DNA of 53,424 nucleotides from Acetobacteraceae bacterium (GTDB lineage: Bacteria > Pseudomonadota > Alphaproteobacteria > Acetobacterales > Acetobacteraceae): positions 1 to 53,424 of the forward strand of contig JAIYDD010000077.1 of NCBI GenBank assembly GCA_027487675.1, written 5' to 3'. Below are positions 33,561 through 42,697 of the stretch, piece after piece. Under the pieces are notes generated by a model. It saw only the letters and a program-made list of their open reading frames with translations, was not told where the DNA came from and searched no databases. Positions within the stretch are counted from its first letter, which is position 1. Each line of letters starts with the position of its first letter. A program made the position numbers and the translations under genes.

Positions 33561-34670
33561 ATGGGCGTCGAACGGCGCGGATTCCTGCGCAACGCAGCGA
33601 TCGGGGGCGTCTCCGCCGCCTCCGCGGTGGGCCTGGCCGCGCCGGCCCTGTCCCAGCAGCGCATCGAATGGCGCATGGTCACGCTCTGGCCGCGCAACCT
33701 GCCCGGGCCGGGCGTTGCCGCCCAGAAGGTCGCCGACCGCATCGGCGCGGTGACCGGCGGGCGGATCACCGTCCGCCTCTTCGCCGCCGGCGAGGTGGTG
33801 CCCGCCCCCGGCGCCTTCGATGCGGTGGCCGCCGGCACGGCTGATCTCTACCACGGCGTGCCCAGCTTCTGGATCTCGAAGTCGCCCGGCATCGGCTTCT
33901 TCGGCAGCTTCCCCTTCGGCATGACGGTCTGGGAACGCCAGGCCTGGATGATGCACGGCGGCGGCCAGGCCCTCTATGACGAGATCTACGCGCGCTTCGG
34001 GGTGAAGCCCTTCAACACCGGCGATTCCGGCCCGCAATGGCTCGGCTGGTTCCGGCGCGAGATCCGCTCGACCGACGATTTCCGCGGGCTGCGCTTCCGC
34101 ACCGCGGGGCTGGGCGGCGAGATGTTCCGCCGCGCCGGCGCCTCCGTCGTCACCCTGCCGGCGGGCGGCATCTTCGCGGCGCTACAGGCCGGCACCATCG
34201 ACGCGGCGGAATTCCTCGGCCCCTTCAGCGACGCGCCGCTCGGCCTGCACCAGATCGCCAAGAACTACTACTGGCCGGGCGTGCAGGAACCCTCCTCCGC
34301 CGAGGAGATCGGCATCAACCTCGGCCGCTGGAACGCGCTGCCGGACGATTTGAAGAATGCCGTCCGCTTCGCCTGCCAGTCGGTGGCGGAGGAGATCACC
34401 AGCGAATACGACGCGCGCCACCCGGTGGCGCTGGCCGAGCTCGTCGCCCGCCACGGCGTGACGGTGCGCGAGGCGCCGCGCGACCTGCTGGTCGCCTTCG
34501 GCAATTCGGCCGGCGAGATGATGGCCGAGTTCCGCGCGCACCAGGACCCGATGGTCAAGCGCATCGCCGACAGTTACGCGGAATTCCGCAACCGCAGCCA
34601 GGCCTACATGCTGCAATCCTATGCGGGCAACTTCGCGGCCCGCGAGCTGCCGATCAACTGGGCGCGGTGA
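33561..34670 (+). CDS. TRAP transporter substrate-binding protein, DctP/TakP type
   Basis: 369 residues from the ATG at 33561, which has a GAGGGGGCAAGG Shine-Dalgarno; an ATG at 33525 is less likely. Twin-arginine-like signal ERRGFLRNAAIGG with cleavage expected after APALSQ. The mature sequence follows the TakP (2-oxo acid) subfamily: HGVPSFWISKSPGIGFFGSFPFG, GDSGPQWLGWFRREI, LRFRTAGLGGEMFRRAGASVV, GTIDAAEFLGPFSD and AKNYYWPGVQEP. TakP relatives bind pyruvate and other 2-oxo or 2-hydroxy monocarboxylates with a metal ion. The actual ligand here is unknown. Membrane subunits follow. Confidence 0.94.
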   Translation: MGVERRGFLRNAAIGGVSAASAVGLAAPALSQQRIEWRMVTLWPRNLPGPGVAAQKVADRIGAVTGGRITVRLFAAGEVVPAPGAFDAVAAGTADLYHGVPSFWISKSPGIGFFGSFPFGMTVWERQAWMMHGGGQALYDEIYARFGVKPFNTGDSGPQWLGWFRREIRSTDDFRGLRFRTAGLGGEMFRRAGASVVTLPAGGIFAALQAGTIDAAEFLGPFSDAPLGLHQIAKNYYWPGVQEPSSAEEIGINLGRWNALPDDLKNAVRFACQSVAEEITSEYDARHPVALAELVARHGVTVREAPRDLLVAFGNSAGEMMAEFRAHQDPMVKRIADSYAEFRNRSQAYMLQSYAGNFAARELPINWAR

Positions 34671-34767
34671 TCCCCCCGGCCGGCTGGGCGCTGCCTGGCC
34701 GGCGCTTTCCCCTGCCGTCGGCCGGGTGCATCCCGGCCGGCGTATCGCACCGTCGGGCGGGCCCCGC

Positions 34768-35319
34768 ATGACCCTCCTCCTCCGCCTGGCCGATGCGGCC
34801 GATGCCGCCAGCCGCGGCATCGGCGCCGCGCTGAAATGGCTGGCCGTACTGCTGGTGCTGGTGCAGTTCGCCGTCGTGGTGCTGCGCTACGTCTACGGCT
34901 CCTCCTTCATCTGGATGCAGGAGAGCGTCACCTACCTGCACGCCACGCTGTTCATGCTGGCCATCGCCTACACCTACCTGCTGGACGGGCATGTGCGCGT
35001 CGACGTGCTCTATGCCGGCTGGTCGGCGCGGCGGCGCGCGGCGGTGGACATCATCGGCATCCTCGTCGGCGTGCTGCCCTTCTGCGCGCTGATGCTGTGG
35101 GCCAGCTGGCCCGACGTTTCCCGCTCCTGGGCGCTGGGAGAAGGGCCGATGCAGTATGGCGGCCTGCCGCTGACGCCGCTGTTCAAGTCGCTGCTGCCGG
35201 CCATGGCGGCGCTGCTGGCGGTGCAGGCGCTTTCCATCGCCATCCGCGCGGCGGCGGTGCTGGCGGGCCGGGCGGAGACGCATTTCCCTGCCCGCCCCGC
35301 CGCCTCGGCGCACGGGTGA
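34768..35319 (+). CDS. TRAP transporter small permease subunit (DctQ)
   Basis: 183 residues. Four transmembrane helices: KWLAVLLVLVQFAVVVLRYV, YLHATLFMLAIAYTYLL, VDIIGILVGVLPFCALMLWAS and SLLPAMAALLAVQALSIAIRA. WMQESVTYLHATLFMLAIAY and DGHVRVDVLY are DctQ hallmarks of the 2-oxo/2-hydroxy acid and mannitol-type systems. It forms the membrane complex with the large permease encoded seven bases downstream. The 97-base gap after the binding protein contains no clear hairpin. Confidence 0.93.
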   Translation: MTLLLRLADAADAASRGIGAALKWLAVLLVLVQFAVVVLRYVYGSSFIWMQESVTYLHATLFMLAIAYTYLLDGHVRVDVLYAGWSARRRAAVDIIGILVGVLPFCALMLWASWPDVSRSWALGEGPMQYGGLPLTPLFKSLLPAMAALLAVQALSIAIRAAAVLAGRAETHFPARPAASAHG

Positions 35320-35326
35320 GCGCGCG

Positions 35327-36898
35327 ATGAACCTCCCCGCGCTCGGGTCGATCCTCGACCTGCTGATGTTCCTGTCGCTCTGCCTGCTGATCCTGACAGG
35401 GCTGCCGGTGGTCTTCATCCTGACCGGCTGCGCCGTGGTGTTCGGCGCGCTCGGCATCGCCTTCGGCGTCTTCGACCATTTCCTGCTGGGCGCGCTGGCG
35501 CAGCGCATCTTCGGCACCATGACGAGCGACGTGCTGATCGCCATCCCGCTCTTCGTCTTCATGGGCATCATGCTGGAGAAGTCGCGCATCGCCGAGGAGC
35601 TGCTGGAAGCGATGGGCCGCCTGTTCGGCAGCGTGCGCGGCGGGCTCGCGATCTCGGTCTCCCTCGTCGGCGGGCTGCTCGCCGCCAGCACCGGCATCGT
35701 CGGCGCCACCGTCGTCACCATGGGGCTGATGGCGCTGCCGGCCATGCTCCGCCGCGGCTACGACAAGCCCTTCGCCTGCGGCACCATCTGCGCCGCCGGC
35801 ACGCTCGGCCAGATCATCCCGCCTTCCACCGTCATGGTGATCCTGGGCGAGGTGCTGTCCTCCGCCTACCAGCAGGCGCAGCTGGCGCAGGGCAAGTTCT
35901 CGATCGAGACGGTCTCCGTCGGCCAGCTCTTCGCCGGCGCGATGCTTCCCGGGCTGATGCTGGTCGGGCTCTATGTCGTCTACCAGCTCGTCATCTGCTT
36001 CCTGAAGCCCGCGCTCGGGCCGGCGATCCCGCCGGAGGAAGGCGCGCGCGTGGGGCTGTCCGAGGTGCTGCGCGCGCTGGTGCCGCCCATCGTGCTGATC
36101 GTCGCCGTGCTCGGCTCCATCCTCGGCGGCATCGCGACGCCGACGGAAGCCGCCGCCGTCGGCGCGGTGGGGGCCACGCTGCTGGCGGGGCTGCGCATCG
36201 GCCAGGGCCCGGCCTGGCCGATCTGGCTCGCGGGTCTCGCGGCCGTCGCGATGGTCGTGCTGGGCTCCAGTTTCGACATGCGCATCGGCCGGGAACAGGT
36301 GCCGCCCGCCGACCGCGCCGCCATGGTCGCCGCCGGGATCGCGGCGCTGGCGCTCGCCTACGGCATGGCGGTCGCGCTGTGGCGCTGCTTCCGCGGCCGC
36401 GTGCTGCATGCCGTCGCGTCCTCCACGATGACCATCACGGCGATGATCTTCGCGACCTTGATCGGCGCGACGCTCTTCGCGCTGGTCTTCCGCGGCCTGG
36501 GCGGCGAGGAGATGGTGAAGCACGCGCTGTCCGGCATCCCGGGCGGCACCTATGGCGCGATCCTGGTGGTGATGCTGGTGATCTTCGTGATGGGTTTCTT
36601 CCTGGACTTCGTGGAGATCACGATCATCGTCATCCCCATCGTCGGCCCGATCCTGCTGATGATGGGCATCGACCCGATCTGGCTCGGCGTGCTGATCGCG
36701 ATGAACCTGCAGACCAGCTTCCTGACGCCGCCCTTCGGCTTCTCGCTGTTCTACCTGGCGGGCGTGGCGCCGAAGGAGGTGCGGACGATCGACATCTACA
36801 AGGGTATCGTGCCCTTCGTGCTGATTCAGCTTGTCGCGGTGGGCCTGATCCTCGCCTTCCCCGCGCTGGCCACCTGGCTGCCCGACCTGCTGTTCTGA
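35327..36898 (+). CDS. TRAP transporter large permease subunit (DctM)
   Basis: 523 residues, longer than the usual 425-440. The extra length is a central insertion of roughly 90 residues with two or three added helices (WPIWLAGLAAVAMVVLGSSF, MVAAGIAALALAYGMAVALW), as in the TakM group. Conserved segments: SDVLIAIPLFVFMGIMLEKS, GIVGATVVTMGLMALPAML, AAGTLGQIIPPSTVMVILGE, ATPTEAAAVGAVGATLL, FVEITIIVIPIVGPILLMMG and NLQTSFLTPPFGFSLFYLAGVAP is the end signature in shorter form. It couples Na+ to substrate uptake with the preceding two subunits. It converges on the formate dehydrogenase genes 42 bases away. Confidence 0.94.
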   Translation: MNLPALGSILDLLMFLSLCLLILTGLPVVFILTGCAVVFGALGIAFGVFDHFLLGALAQRIFGTMTSDVLIAIPLFVFMGIMLEKSRIAEELLEAMGRLFGSVRGGLAISVSLVGGLLAASTGIVGATVVTMGLMALPAMLRRGYDKPFACGTICAAGTLGQIIPPSTVMVILGEVLSSAYQQAQLAQGKFSIETVSVGQLFAGAMLPGLMLVGLYVVYQLVICFLKPALGPAIPPEEGARVGLSEVLRALVPPIVLIVAVLGSILGGIATPTEAAAVGAVGATLLAGLRIGQGPAWPIWLAGLAAVAMVVLGSSFDMRIGREQVPPADRAAMVAAGIAALALAYGMAVALWRCFRGRVLHAVASSTMTITAMIFATLIGATLFALVFRGLGGEEMVKHALSGIPGGTYGAILVVMLVIFVMGFFLDFVEITIIVIPIVGPILLMMGIDPIWLGVLIAMNLQTSFLTPPFGFSLFYLAGVAPKEVRTIDIYKGIVPFVLIQLVAVGLILAFPALATWLPDLLF

Positions 36899-36940
36899 CG
36901 CGGGCCGCGTGGCCAGCATCGCCCCGCCCGCGGACCCGCG

Positions 36941-39682
36941 CTAGGCCGGCTCCACGCGCACCGCGCAGTACTTGAATTCCGGGATCTTCCCGTGCGGATC
37001 GAGCTGCGGGTTGGTCAGCAGGTTCGCCGCCGCCTCGCGATAGGCGAACGGCAGGAAGACCATCCCCGCCGGCAGGCCGGGATCGGCGCGCGCCGCCAGC
37101 TCCACCGCGCCGCGCCGCGTGACGAGCCGCAGAAGCTGCCCGGGCGCGATGCCCAGGCGCCGCAGTTCCGCCGGCGACAGTGACGCGGTCGGCGCCGGCT
37201 GCAGCGCATCCAGCACGCCGGCGCGGCGCGTCATGGCGCCGGTGTGCCAGTGTTCCAGCTCGCGCCCCGTGGTCAGCACGAAGGGGAAGTCGGCGTCGGG
37301 AATCTCCGCCGGGTCGCGCGCGCCGGCCGGCACGAAGCGCGCGCGGCCGCCGGCGCGCGGGAAGCGGTCGCCGAAGACGATCTCCTGCCCCGGCGCATCC
37401 GGCGCAGGGCAGGGCGTCGTCACGCTGCCCTCGCGCGCCAGCCTGTCCCAGCCGATATTCGCCAGGCTCGGCATCGCCTGCGTCATCTCCGCGAAGACAT
37501 CGCGCGGATGCGCGTAGGTCCAGTCCAGGCCGAGCCGCCGCGCCATCTCCACGATGATGTCGAGGTCCTGCCGCGCCTGCCCCGGCAGCTTCAGCGCCGC
37601 GCGGCCCATCTGCACCTGGCGGTTGGTGTTGGTCGCCGTGCCGTCCTTCTCCGGCCAGGCGGAAGCCGGCAGCACCACATCCGCCAGCGCCGCCGTCTCC
37701 GTCAGGAACAGGTCCTGCACCACCAGATGATCCAGCTTCGCCAGCGCCGCGCGCGCATGCGCGAGGTCCGGGTCCGACATCGCCGGGTTCTCGCCCATCA
37801 CATACATGCCGCGGATCGCGCCGCGTTCGGCGGCGTGCATGATCTCCACCACCGTCAGCCCCGGCGTGGGGTCAAGATCGGCGCCCCACAGTTCCGACAG
37901 CCTGTGCCGCGTCGCGGTCTCCGTCGTCGGCCGGTAGTCGGGGAAGGACATCGGGATCAACCCGGCATCGGATGCGCCCTGCACGTTGTTCTGCCCGCGC
38001 AGCGGATGCAGCCCGGCACCCGGCCTGCCGACATGCCCGCACAGCAAGGCCAGCGCGATCAGGCAGCGCGTGGTGTCCGTGCCATGCGTCGATTGGCTGA
38101 CGCCCATCCCCCACAGGATCAGCGCCGCGCTTGCCCTCGCATACAGCCGCGCGACACGCCGGATCTGGTCGGGCGCAACGCCGCAGAGCGGTGCCATCGC
38201 CTCCGGCGTCAGCGCGGCGACGTGGGCGCGCAGCGCATCCACATCCTCGGTGTGCGCGGCGACATAGGCCGCGTGCTCCAGGCCCTCGGCCAGGATCACG
38301 TGCAGCATGGCGTTCAGCAGCGGCACGTCGCGGCCGGGGGCGAAGCGCACCACCTCGGCCGCGAAGCGATCGAGGCCCGTGCCGCGCGGGTCCATCACCA
38401 CCAGCTTCGCGCCACGGGCGGCCGCTTCCTTCAGGTAGGTGGCGGCGACCGGATGGTTCTCGGTCGGGCGCGCGCCGATCACCACGATCACCTCCGCATC
38501 GCGCGCCGCGGTGAAGGGCGCGGTGACGGCGCCGCTGCCGATGCCTTCCAGCAGCGCGGCGACGGAGGCCGCGTGGCACAGCCGCGTGCAGTGATCGACG
38601 TTGTTCGTGCCGAAGCCGGTGCGCACCAGCTTCTGGAACAGATAGGCCTCCTCGTTCGACCCCTTGGCCGATCCGAAGCCGGCCAGCGCATTCGGCCCGA
38701 CGCCGTCGCGGATCGCGCGCAGCCCGCCGGCGGCGCGCCCCATCGCCTCCTCCCACGTCGCCTCGCGGAATTTCGCGCGGGCGGCGGTCAGGTCGGTGCA
38801 GTCGGCGGGGTCCTTCGCGGCACCGTCGATCCGCACCAGCGGCACCGTCAGCCGGTCCGGGTGCCGCACATAGTCGAAGCCGAAGCGCCCCTTCACGCAG
38901 AGCCGCCCCTGGTTCGACGGCCCGTCGCGGCCGCGCACCTCCACGATGCGGTTTTCGCGCACGCGGAACTCCACCTGGCAGCCGACGCCGCAATAGGGGC
39001 AGAGGCTCGCCACCGCGGTCTCGGCGGCCGCATCGGCGCGGATGCCGTCCCGCACGACGGAGGCCGGCAGCAGCGCGCCGGTCGGGCAGGCCTGCACGCA
39101 TTCGCCGCAGCCGACGCAGCTGCTCTCGCCCATCGGCAGCGCCGCGTCGAAGACCGGCCGCGCCGCGATGCCGCGGCCGGCCATGCCGATGACGTCGTTG
39201 TGCTGCACCTCGCGGCAGGCGCGTTCGCACAGGCCGCAGGCGATGCAGGCATCGAGCTGCACGCGCATCGCCGGGTGGCTGGAATCCGCCGCGGGCGCCG
39301 CCTCCTCCGGCGCGAAGCGGGACGCCGCGACCCCCGCCTGCCGCGCCCAGCGCGCGAAGCCGCCCGAGGCATCGCGCGCGGCGACGCCCGGCTGGTCGGC
39401 CAGCAGCAGCTCGAACACCATGCGCCGCGCCTGCGTGGCACGCGCGCTCGCCGTCTCCACCACCATCCCCGCCACGGGCTTGCGGATGCAGGAGGCCGCG
39501 AGCACGCGTTCCCCCTTCACCTCCACCAGGCAGGCGCGGCAGTTCCCGTCCGGGCGGTAGCCGGGGCGTTCCAGGTGGCAGAGATGCGGCACCTCCACGC
39601 CCGATCGCGTCGCCACCTGCCAGATCGTCTCGCCCGGCGCGGCCTCGACCTCGCTTGCGTTCAGCGTGAAGCGGACGGTCAT
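36941..39682 (-). CDS. fdhF: NAD-dependent formate dehydrogenase, catalytic alpha subunit (FdsA/Fdh1A-like)
   Basis: 913 residues, ATG in ATGA overlap with the beta-subunit gene. Oxidises formate to CO2 in the cytosol. The N-terminal NuoG-like [2Fe-2S] domain has C35, C48, C51 and C65. Two ferredoxin-type [4Fe-4S] motifs follow, CIACGLCERAC and CVGCGECVQACP. The molybdopterin domain starts with CPYCGVGC and RLCVKGRFG (one more [4Fe-4S]) and has DHCTRLCHAAS with C369 as the metal ligand, so no selenocysteine. NNVQGASDAG and MGENPAMSDPD are typical. The C-terminal FVLTTGRELEHWHTG binds the pterin. The partner beta subunit is a NuoE-NuoF fusion as in the methylotroph FDH1, which uses tungsten; Mo or W cannot be decided from sequence. 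Confidence 0.95.
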   Translation of the reverse strand: MTVRFTLNASEVEAAPGETIWQVATRSGVEVPHLCHLERPGYRPDGNCRACLVEVKGERVLAASCIRKPVAGMVVETASARATQARRMVFELLLADQPGVAARDASGGFARWARQAGVAASRFAPEEAAPAADSSHPAMRVQLDACIACGLCERACREVQHNDVIGMAGRGIAARPVFDAALPMGESSCVGCGECVQACPTGALLPASVVRDGIRADAAAETAVASLCPYCGVGCQVEFRVRENRIVEVRGRDGPSNQGRLCVKGRFGFDYVRHPDRLTVPLVRIDGAAKDPADCTDLTAARAKFREATWEEAMGRAAGGLRAIRDGVGPNALAGFGSAKGSNEEAYLFQKLVRTGFGTNNVDHCTRLCHAASVAALLEGIGSGAVTAPFTAARDAEVIVVIGARPTENHPVAATYLKEAAARGAKLVVMDPRGTGLDRFAAEVVRFAPGRDVPLLNAMLHVILAEGLEHAAYVAAHTEDVDALRAHVAALTPEAMAPLCGVAPDQIRRVARLYARASAALILWGMGVSQSTHGTDTTRCLIALALLCGHVGRPGAGLHPLRGQNNVQGASDAGLIPMSFPDYRPTTETATRHRLSELWGADLDPTPGLTVVEIMHAAERGAIRGMYVMGENPAMSDPDLAHARAALAKLDHLVVQDLFLTETAALADVVLPASAWPEKDGTATNTNRQVQMGRAALKLPGQARQDLDIIVEMARRLGLDWTYAHPRDVFAEMTQAMPSLANIGWDRLAREGSVTTPCPAPDAPGQEIVFGDRFPRAGGRARFVPAGARDPAEIPDADFPFVLTTGRELEHWHTGAMTRRAGVLDALQPAPTASLSPAELRRLGIAPGQLLRLVTRRGAVELAARADPGLPAGMVFLPFAYREAAANLLTNPQLDPHGKIPEFKYCAVRVEPA

Positions 39683-41358
39683 GGCGCCGCCTCATCCGGG
39701 AAATGCCGCAGCAGCGACAGCACGGGGTTCATCGCCGCCTGGCCGAGCCCGCAGATCGAGCCATCCGCCATTGCCTGCGCCAGCTCGCGCAGCAGCGCGC
39801 GGTCCCAGTGCCGGGCGTCGAGCAGCCGCGCCGCCTTCGCCGTGCCGACGCGGCACGGCGTGCATTGCCCGCAGCTCTCGTCGCGGAAGAAGCGCACCAG
39901 GTTGCGCGCGGCTTCCGCCAGGTCGTCGGAATCCGACAGCACGACGACGGCGCCCGAGCCGACGAAGCAGCCCTGCGCGTCCAGCGTGCCGAAATCCAGC
40001 GGCAGGTCGGCCATGCTCGCCGGCAGGATCCCGCCCGAGGCGCCGCCCGGCAGATAGGCCGCGAAGCGGTGGCCATCTTCCATGCCGCCGCCGAATTCCT
40101 CGATCAGCTCGCGCGCGGTGATGCCCGCGGGGGCGAGCTTCTCGCCCGGGCTGCGCACGCGCCCCGACAGGGAGAAGAAGCGCAACCCGTTGCGCCCGCG
40201 TCGCCCCTGCGCGGCGTGGCGCGCGGCGCCATCCGGCTGGCCCAGGATGTCGGGCAGGAACCACAGCGTCTCGACGTTGTGGATCAGGGTCGGGCGGCCG
40301 AACAGCCCGGCCTCGCCGGGGAAGGGCGGCTTGTGGCGCGGATAGCCGCGGCGGCCTTCCAGGCTTTCCAGCAGCGCCGTCTCCTCGCCGCAGATATACG
40401 CGCCGGCGCCGCGGCGCAGATGGATCGGCAGTTCCACGAAGCCTTCGTGGCGCAGCGCCGCGATCTCGCGTTCCAGCGCGTGGCGCAGATGCGGGTATTC
40501 GTCGCGGAGGTAGATCCAGCAGGCCTCCGCCTCGATCGCATGCGCGGCCAGCAGCATGCCTTCCAGCACGCGATGCGCCTCGGTCTCCAGGCAGTGGCGG
40601 TCCTTGAAGGTGCCGGGCTCGCCCTCGTCGGCGTTCACCACGACATGCCGCGGCCCCGGCTGCGACGCCACCAGCCGCCACTTGCGCGCGGCCGGAAATC
40701 CGGCGCCGCCCAGGCCGCGCAGCCCGGCGGCGTCAACTCGGGAAAACATCTCCTCGCGCGACAAGGCGCCGGAAAGCGCCTGCGCCAGCACGCGGTAGCC
40801 GCCGCGCGCGCGATACGCCGCGTAGGAAGGCGGCTGCGCCGGCGCCGGCGCGGCGCCTTCCATCGCGTCCGCGATGCGCGCCGGCGTCGCGTGCTCCACC
40901 AGCGCGTGCCCCACGGCGCAGGCCGGCGCGCGGTGGCAGGCGCCCATGCAGGGCGCGGCCACCACGCGCGCGCCAGGCGGCGGCGCGGCGCGCAGCCCGG
41001 CCAGCAGGGCCGCGCTGCCGGCCATGGCGCAGGGCAGGCTCTCGCAGACGCGGATCGTGACGGGGGCGGGCGCCGGCGCGTCGTCGGCCAGGATCTCGAA
41101 ATGCGCGTAGAAGCTCGCGACCTCGAAGGGCTGCACGCCGGGCATGCGCAGCTCCTCCGCCAGCGCGCGCAGATGGCGGCGGCGCAGCGCGCCGAAACGG
41201 TCCTGGATCGCGTGCAGGTGTTCGATCAGCAGGTCGGCGCGGCGTGGCGCATCGCCCAGCGCGGCGCGCACATCCGCCAGCGCCGCCGGGTCCACCGCCT
41301 CGCCGCGCGGCTGGTTGCGCGGCAGGCGCGCCGCCTGGCCGTCATCCGGCGGCGTCAT
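39679..41358 (-). CDS. NAD-dependent formate dehydrogenase, fused NuoE/NuoF-type beta subunit (FdsG-FdsB fusion)
   Basis: 559 residues. Residues 25-165 are a thioredoxin-fold NuoE/FdsG domain with [2Fe-2S] cysteines C105, C110, C137 and C141 (VCESLPC, PCMGACHRAPAC). From about 200 it is NuoF/FdsB: GLGGAGFPAARKW and NADEGEPGTFKDR for FMN and NAD, ICGEETALLESLEGRRG, and ESCGQCTPCRVG for the N3-like [4Fe-4S]. It passes electrons from the alpha subunit to NAD+. In many Fds systems these are two genes; the fused form is like Fdh1B of Methylobacterium. First gene of the operon, divergent from formaldehyde dehydrogenase across 219 bases. Confidence 0.94.
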   Translation of the reverse strand: MTPPDDGQAARLPRNQPRGEAVDPAALADVRAALGDAPRRADLLIEHLHAIQDRFGALRRRHLRALAEELRMPGVQPFEVASFYAHFEILADDAPAPAPVTIRVCESLPCAMAGSAALLAGLRAAPPPGARVVAAPCMGACHRAPACAVGHALVEHATPARIADAMEGAAPAPAQPPSYAAYRARGGYRVLAQALSGALSREEMFSRVDAAGLRGLGGAGFPAARKWRLVASQPGPRHVVVNADEGEPGTFKDRHCLETEAHRVLEGMLLAAHAIEAEACWIYLRDEYPHLRHALEREIAALRHEGFVELPIHLRRGAGAYICGEETALLESLEGRRGYPRHKPPFPGEAGLFGRPTLIHNVETLWFLPDILGQPDGAARHAAQGRRGRNGLRFFSLSGRVRSPGEKLAPAGITARELIEEFGGGMEDGHRFAAYLPGGASGGILPASMADLPLDFGTLDAQGCFVGSGAVVVLSDSDDLAEAARNLVRFFRDESCGQCTPCRVGTAKAARLLDARHWDRALLRELAQAMADGSICGLGQAAMNPVLSLLRHFPDEAAP

Positions 41359-41502
41359 GGCGCGGCGCTTCCTGCCGCCCGGCGCGGGCTCGCACGTCGC
41401 GGCACCTGCCTTCCCTTCCTCGCATCCTTCCTTGGCGGCCCGGCCGCGCCGCCGAGCCTGCGCCGCCGCGCCCTGCGCCGCAAGCCGGCCGGGCAGGGGG
41501 TC

Positions 41503-41533
41503 TTGCGCGCGCCACGCCCGCCCGTGGCATGCT
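41503..41533 (+). promoter_or_regulatory. Possible promoter of the formaldehyde dehydrogenase gene
   Basis: TTGCGC (41503-41508) and CATGCT (41528-41533) with a 19-base spacer, the same spacing as the TTGACA/TAGGCT pair before sufA. AAGGA at 41565-41569 is the ribosome binding site for the ATG at 41578. The rest of the 41359-41577 divergent region is extremely GC-rich with no obvious operator. Confidence 0.3.
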
Positions 41534-41577
41534 GCGCCCGCCGGCGCGCCCCGCGCCCCAGCGCAAGGAACCCGCGC

Positions 41578-42690
41578 ATGCAGACCCGCGCCGCCGTGGC
41601 CTGGAAGGCCGGCCAGCCCCTCAGCATCGAGACGGTGCAGCTGGAAGGCCCCAAGGCCGGCGAGGTGCTGGTCGAGGTGAAGGCGACCGGCATCTGCCAC
41701 ACCGACCAGTACACCCTGTCCGGCGCCGACCCGGAGGGCCTGTTCCCCGCCATCCTCGGCCATGAGGGCGCGGGCATCGTGCGGGAGGTCGGCGCCGGCG
41801 TCACCACGCTGAAGCCCGGCGACCACGTGATCCCGCTCTACACGCCCGAATGCCGCCAGTGCAAAACCTGCCTCAGCCGGCGGTCGAACCTCTGCACCTC
41901 GATCCGCGCGACGCAGGGCAAGGGGCTGATGCCCGACGGCACCAGCCGCTTCCGCTGCGACGCCACGCAGGTGATGCACTACATGGGCTGCTCCACTTTC
42001 GCGAACTTCACGGTCCTGCCGGAGATCGCGCTGGCCAGGGTCCGCGAAGACGCGCCGTTTGAAAAAATCTGCTACATCGGCTGCGGCGTCACCACCGGCA
42101 TCGGCGCGGTGCTCTGGACGGCGAAGGTCTGGCCCGGCGCGAATGTCGTGGTCTTCGGCCTCGGCGGCATCGGGCTGAACGTCATCCAGGGCGCGCGCAT
42201 GGTGGGTGCGGACCGCATCATCGGCGTGGACATCAACCCAGGCCGAGAAGCCATGGCCCGCAAGTTCGGCATGACCCATTTCGTCAACCCGCGCGAGGTC
42301 GGCGACGACAAGGTGGTGCAGGCGATCCAGGACCTCACCGGCGGCGGCGCCGATTTCAGCTTCGAATGCGTCGGCAACGTGAAGCTGATGCGCCAGGCGC
42401 TGGAATGCTGCCATCGCGGCTGGGGCGAGAGCATCATCATCGGCGTCGCCGGCGCGGGGCAGGAAATCGCGACGCGCCCCTTCCAGCTGGTCACCGGCCG
42501 CGTCTGGAAGGGCACCGCCTTCGGCGGCGCGCGCGGGCGCACCGACGTCCCGAAGATCGTCGACTGGTACATGGAAGGGAAGATCGACATCGACAGCCTG
42601 ATCACCCACGTCCTGCCGCTCGACCGCATCAACGAGGGTTTTGCGCTGATGGAGCGCGGCGAGAGCATCCGGTCCGTCGTGGTCTACTGA
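41578..42690 (+). CDS. frmA: S-(hydroxymethyl)glutathione dehydrogenase / class III alcohol dehydrogenase
   Basis: 370 residues, RBS AAGGA. Zinc-dependent MDR enzyme that oxidises the formaldehyde-glutathione adduct to S-formylglutathione with NAD+. Catalytic zinc ligands are Cys in TGICHTDQYTLSGADPEG, His in GHEGAG and Cys in YIGCGVTTG. The four structural-zinc cysteines are in PECRQCKTCLSRRSNLC. NAD motif GLGGIGLNVIQGA with VDINPGR after. TSRFRC and YMGCSTFANFTVLPE are specific for class III. Together with the divergent formate dehydrogenase it outlines formaldehyde to CO2. The intermediate S-formylglutathione hydrolase is not encoded in this window. Confidence 0.96.
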   Translation: MQTRAAVAWKAGQPLSIETVQLEGPKAGEVLVEVKATGICHTDQYTLSGADPEGLFPAILGHEGAGIVREVGAGVTTLKPGDHVIPLYTPECRQCKTCLSRRSNLCTSIRATQGKGLMPDGTSRFRCDATQVMHYMGCSTFANFTVLPEIALARVREDAPFEKICYIGCGVTTGIGAVLWTAKVWPGANVVVFGLGGIGLNVIQGARMVGADRIIGVDINPGREAMARKFGMTHFVNPREVGDDKVVQAIQDLTGGGADFSFECVGNVKLMRQALECCHRGWGESIIIGVAGAGQEIATRPFQLVTGRVWKGTAFGGARGRTDVPKIVDWYMEGKIDIDSLITHVLPLDRINEGFALMERGESIRSVVVY

Positions 42691-42697
42691 AGCCGAG

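Noticed and set aside
37244-40057. 937-codon plus-strand ORF opposite the formate dehydrogenase genes
   Set aside because: Arg/His/Gln/Pro-rich without recognisable domains. The minus frame encodes clear FdhA and FdsGB proteins with all cluster cysteines.
39703-41577. N-terminal extension of frmA suggested by an open upstream frame
   Set aside because: FrmA homology begins exactly at the ATG at 41578, which has AAGGA upstream. The upstream frame is antisense to fdhB.
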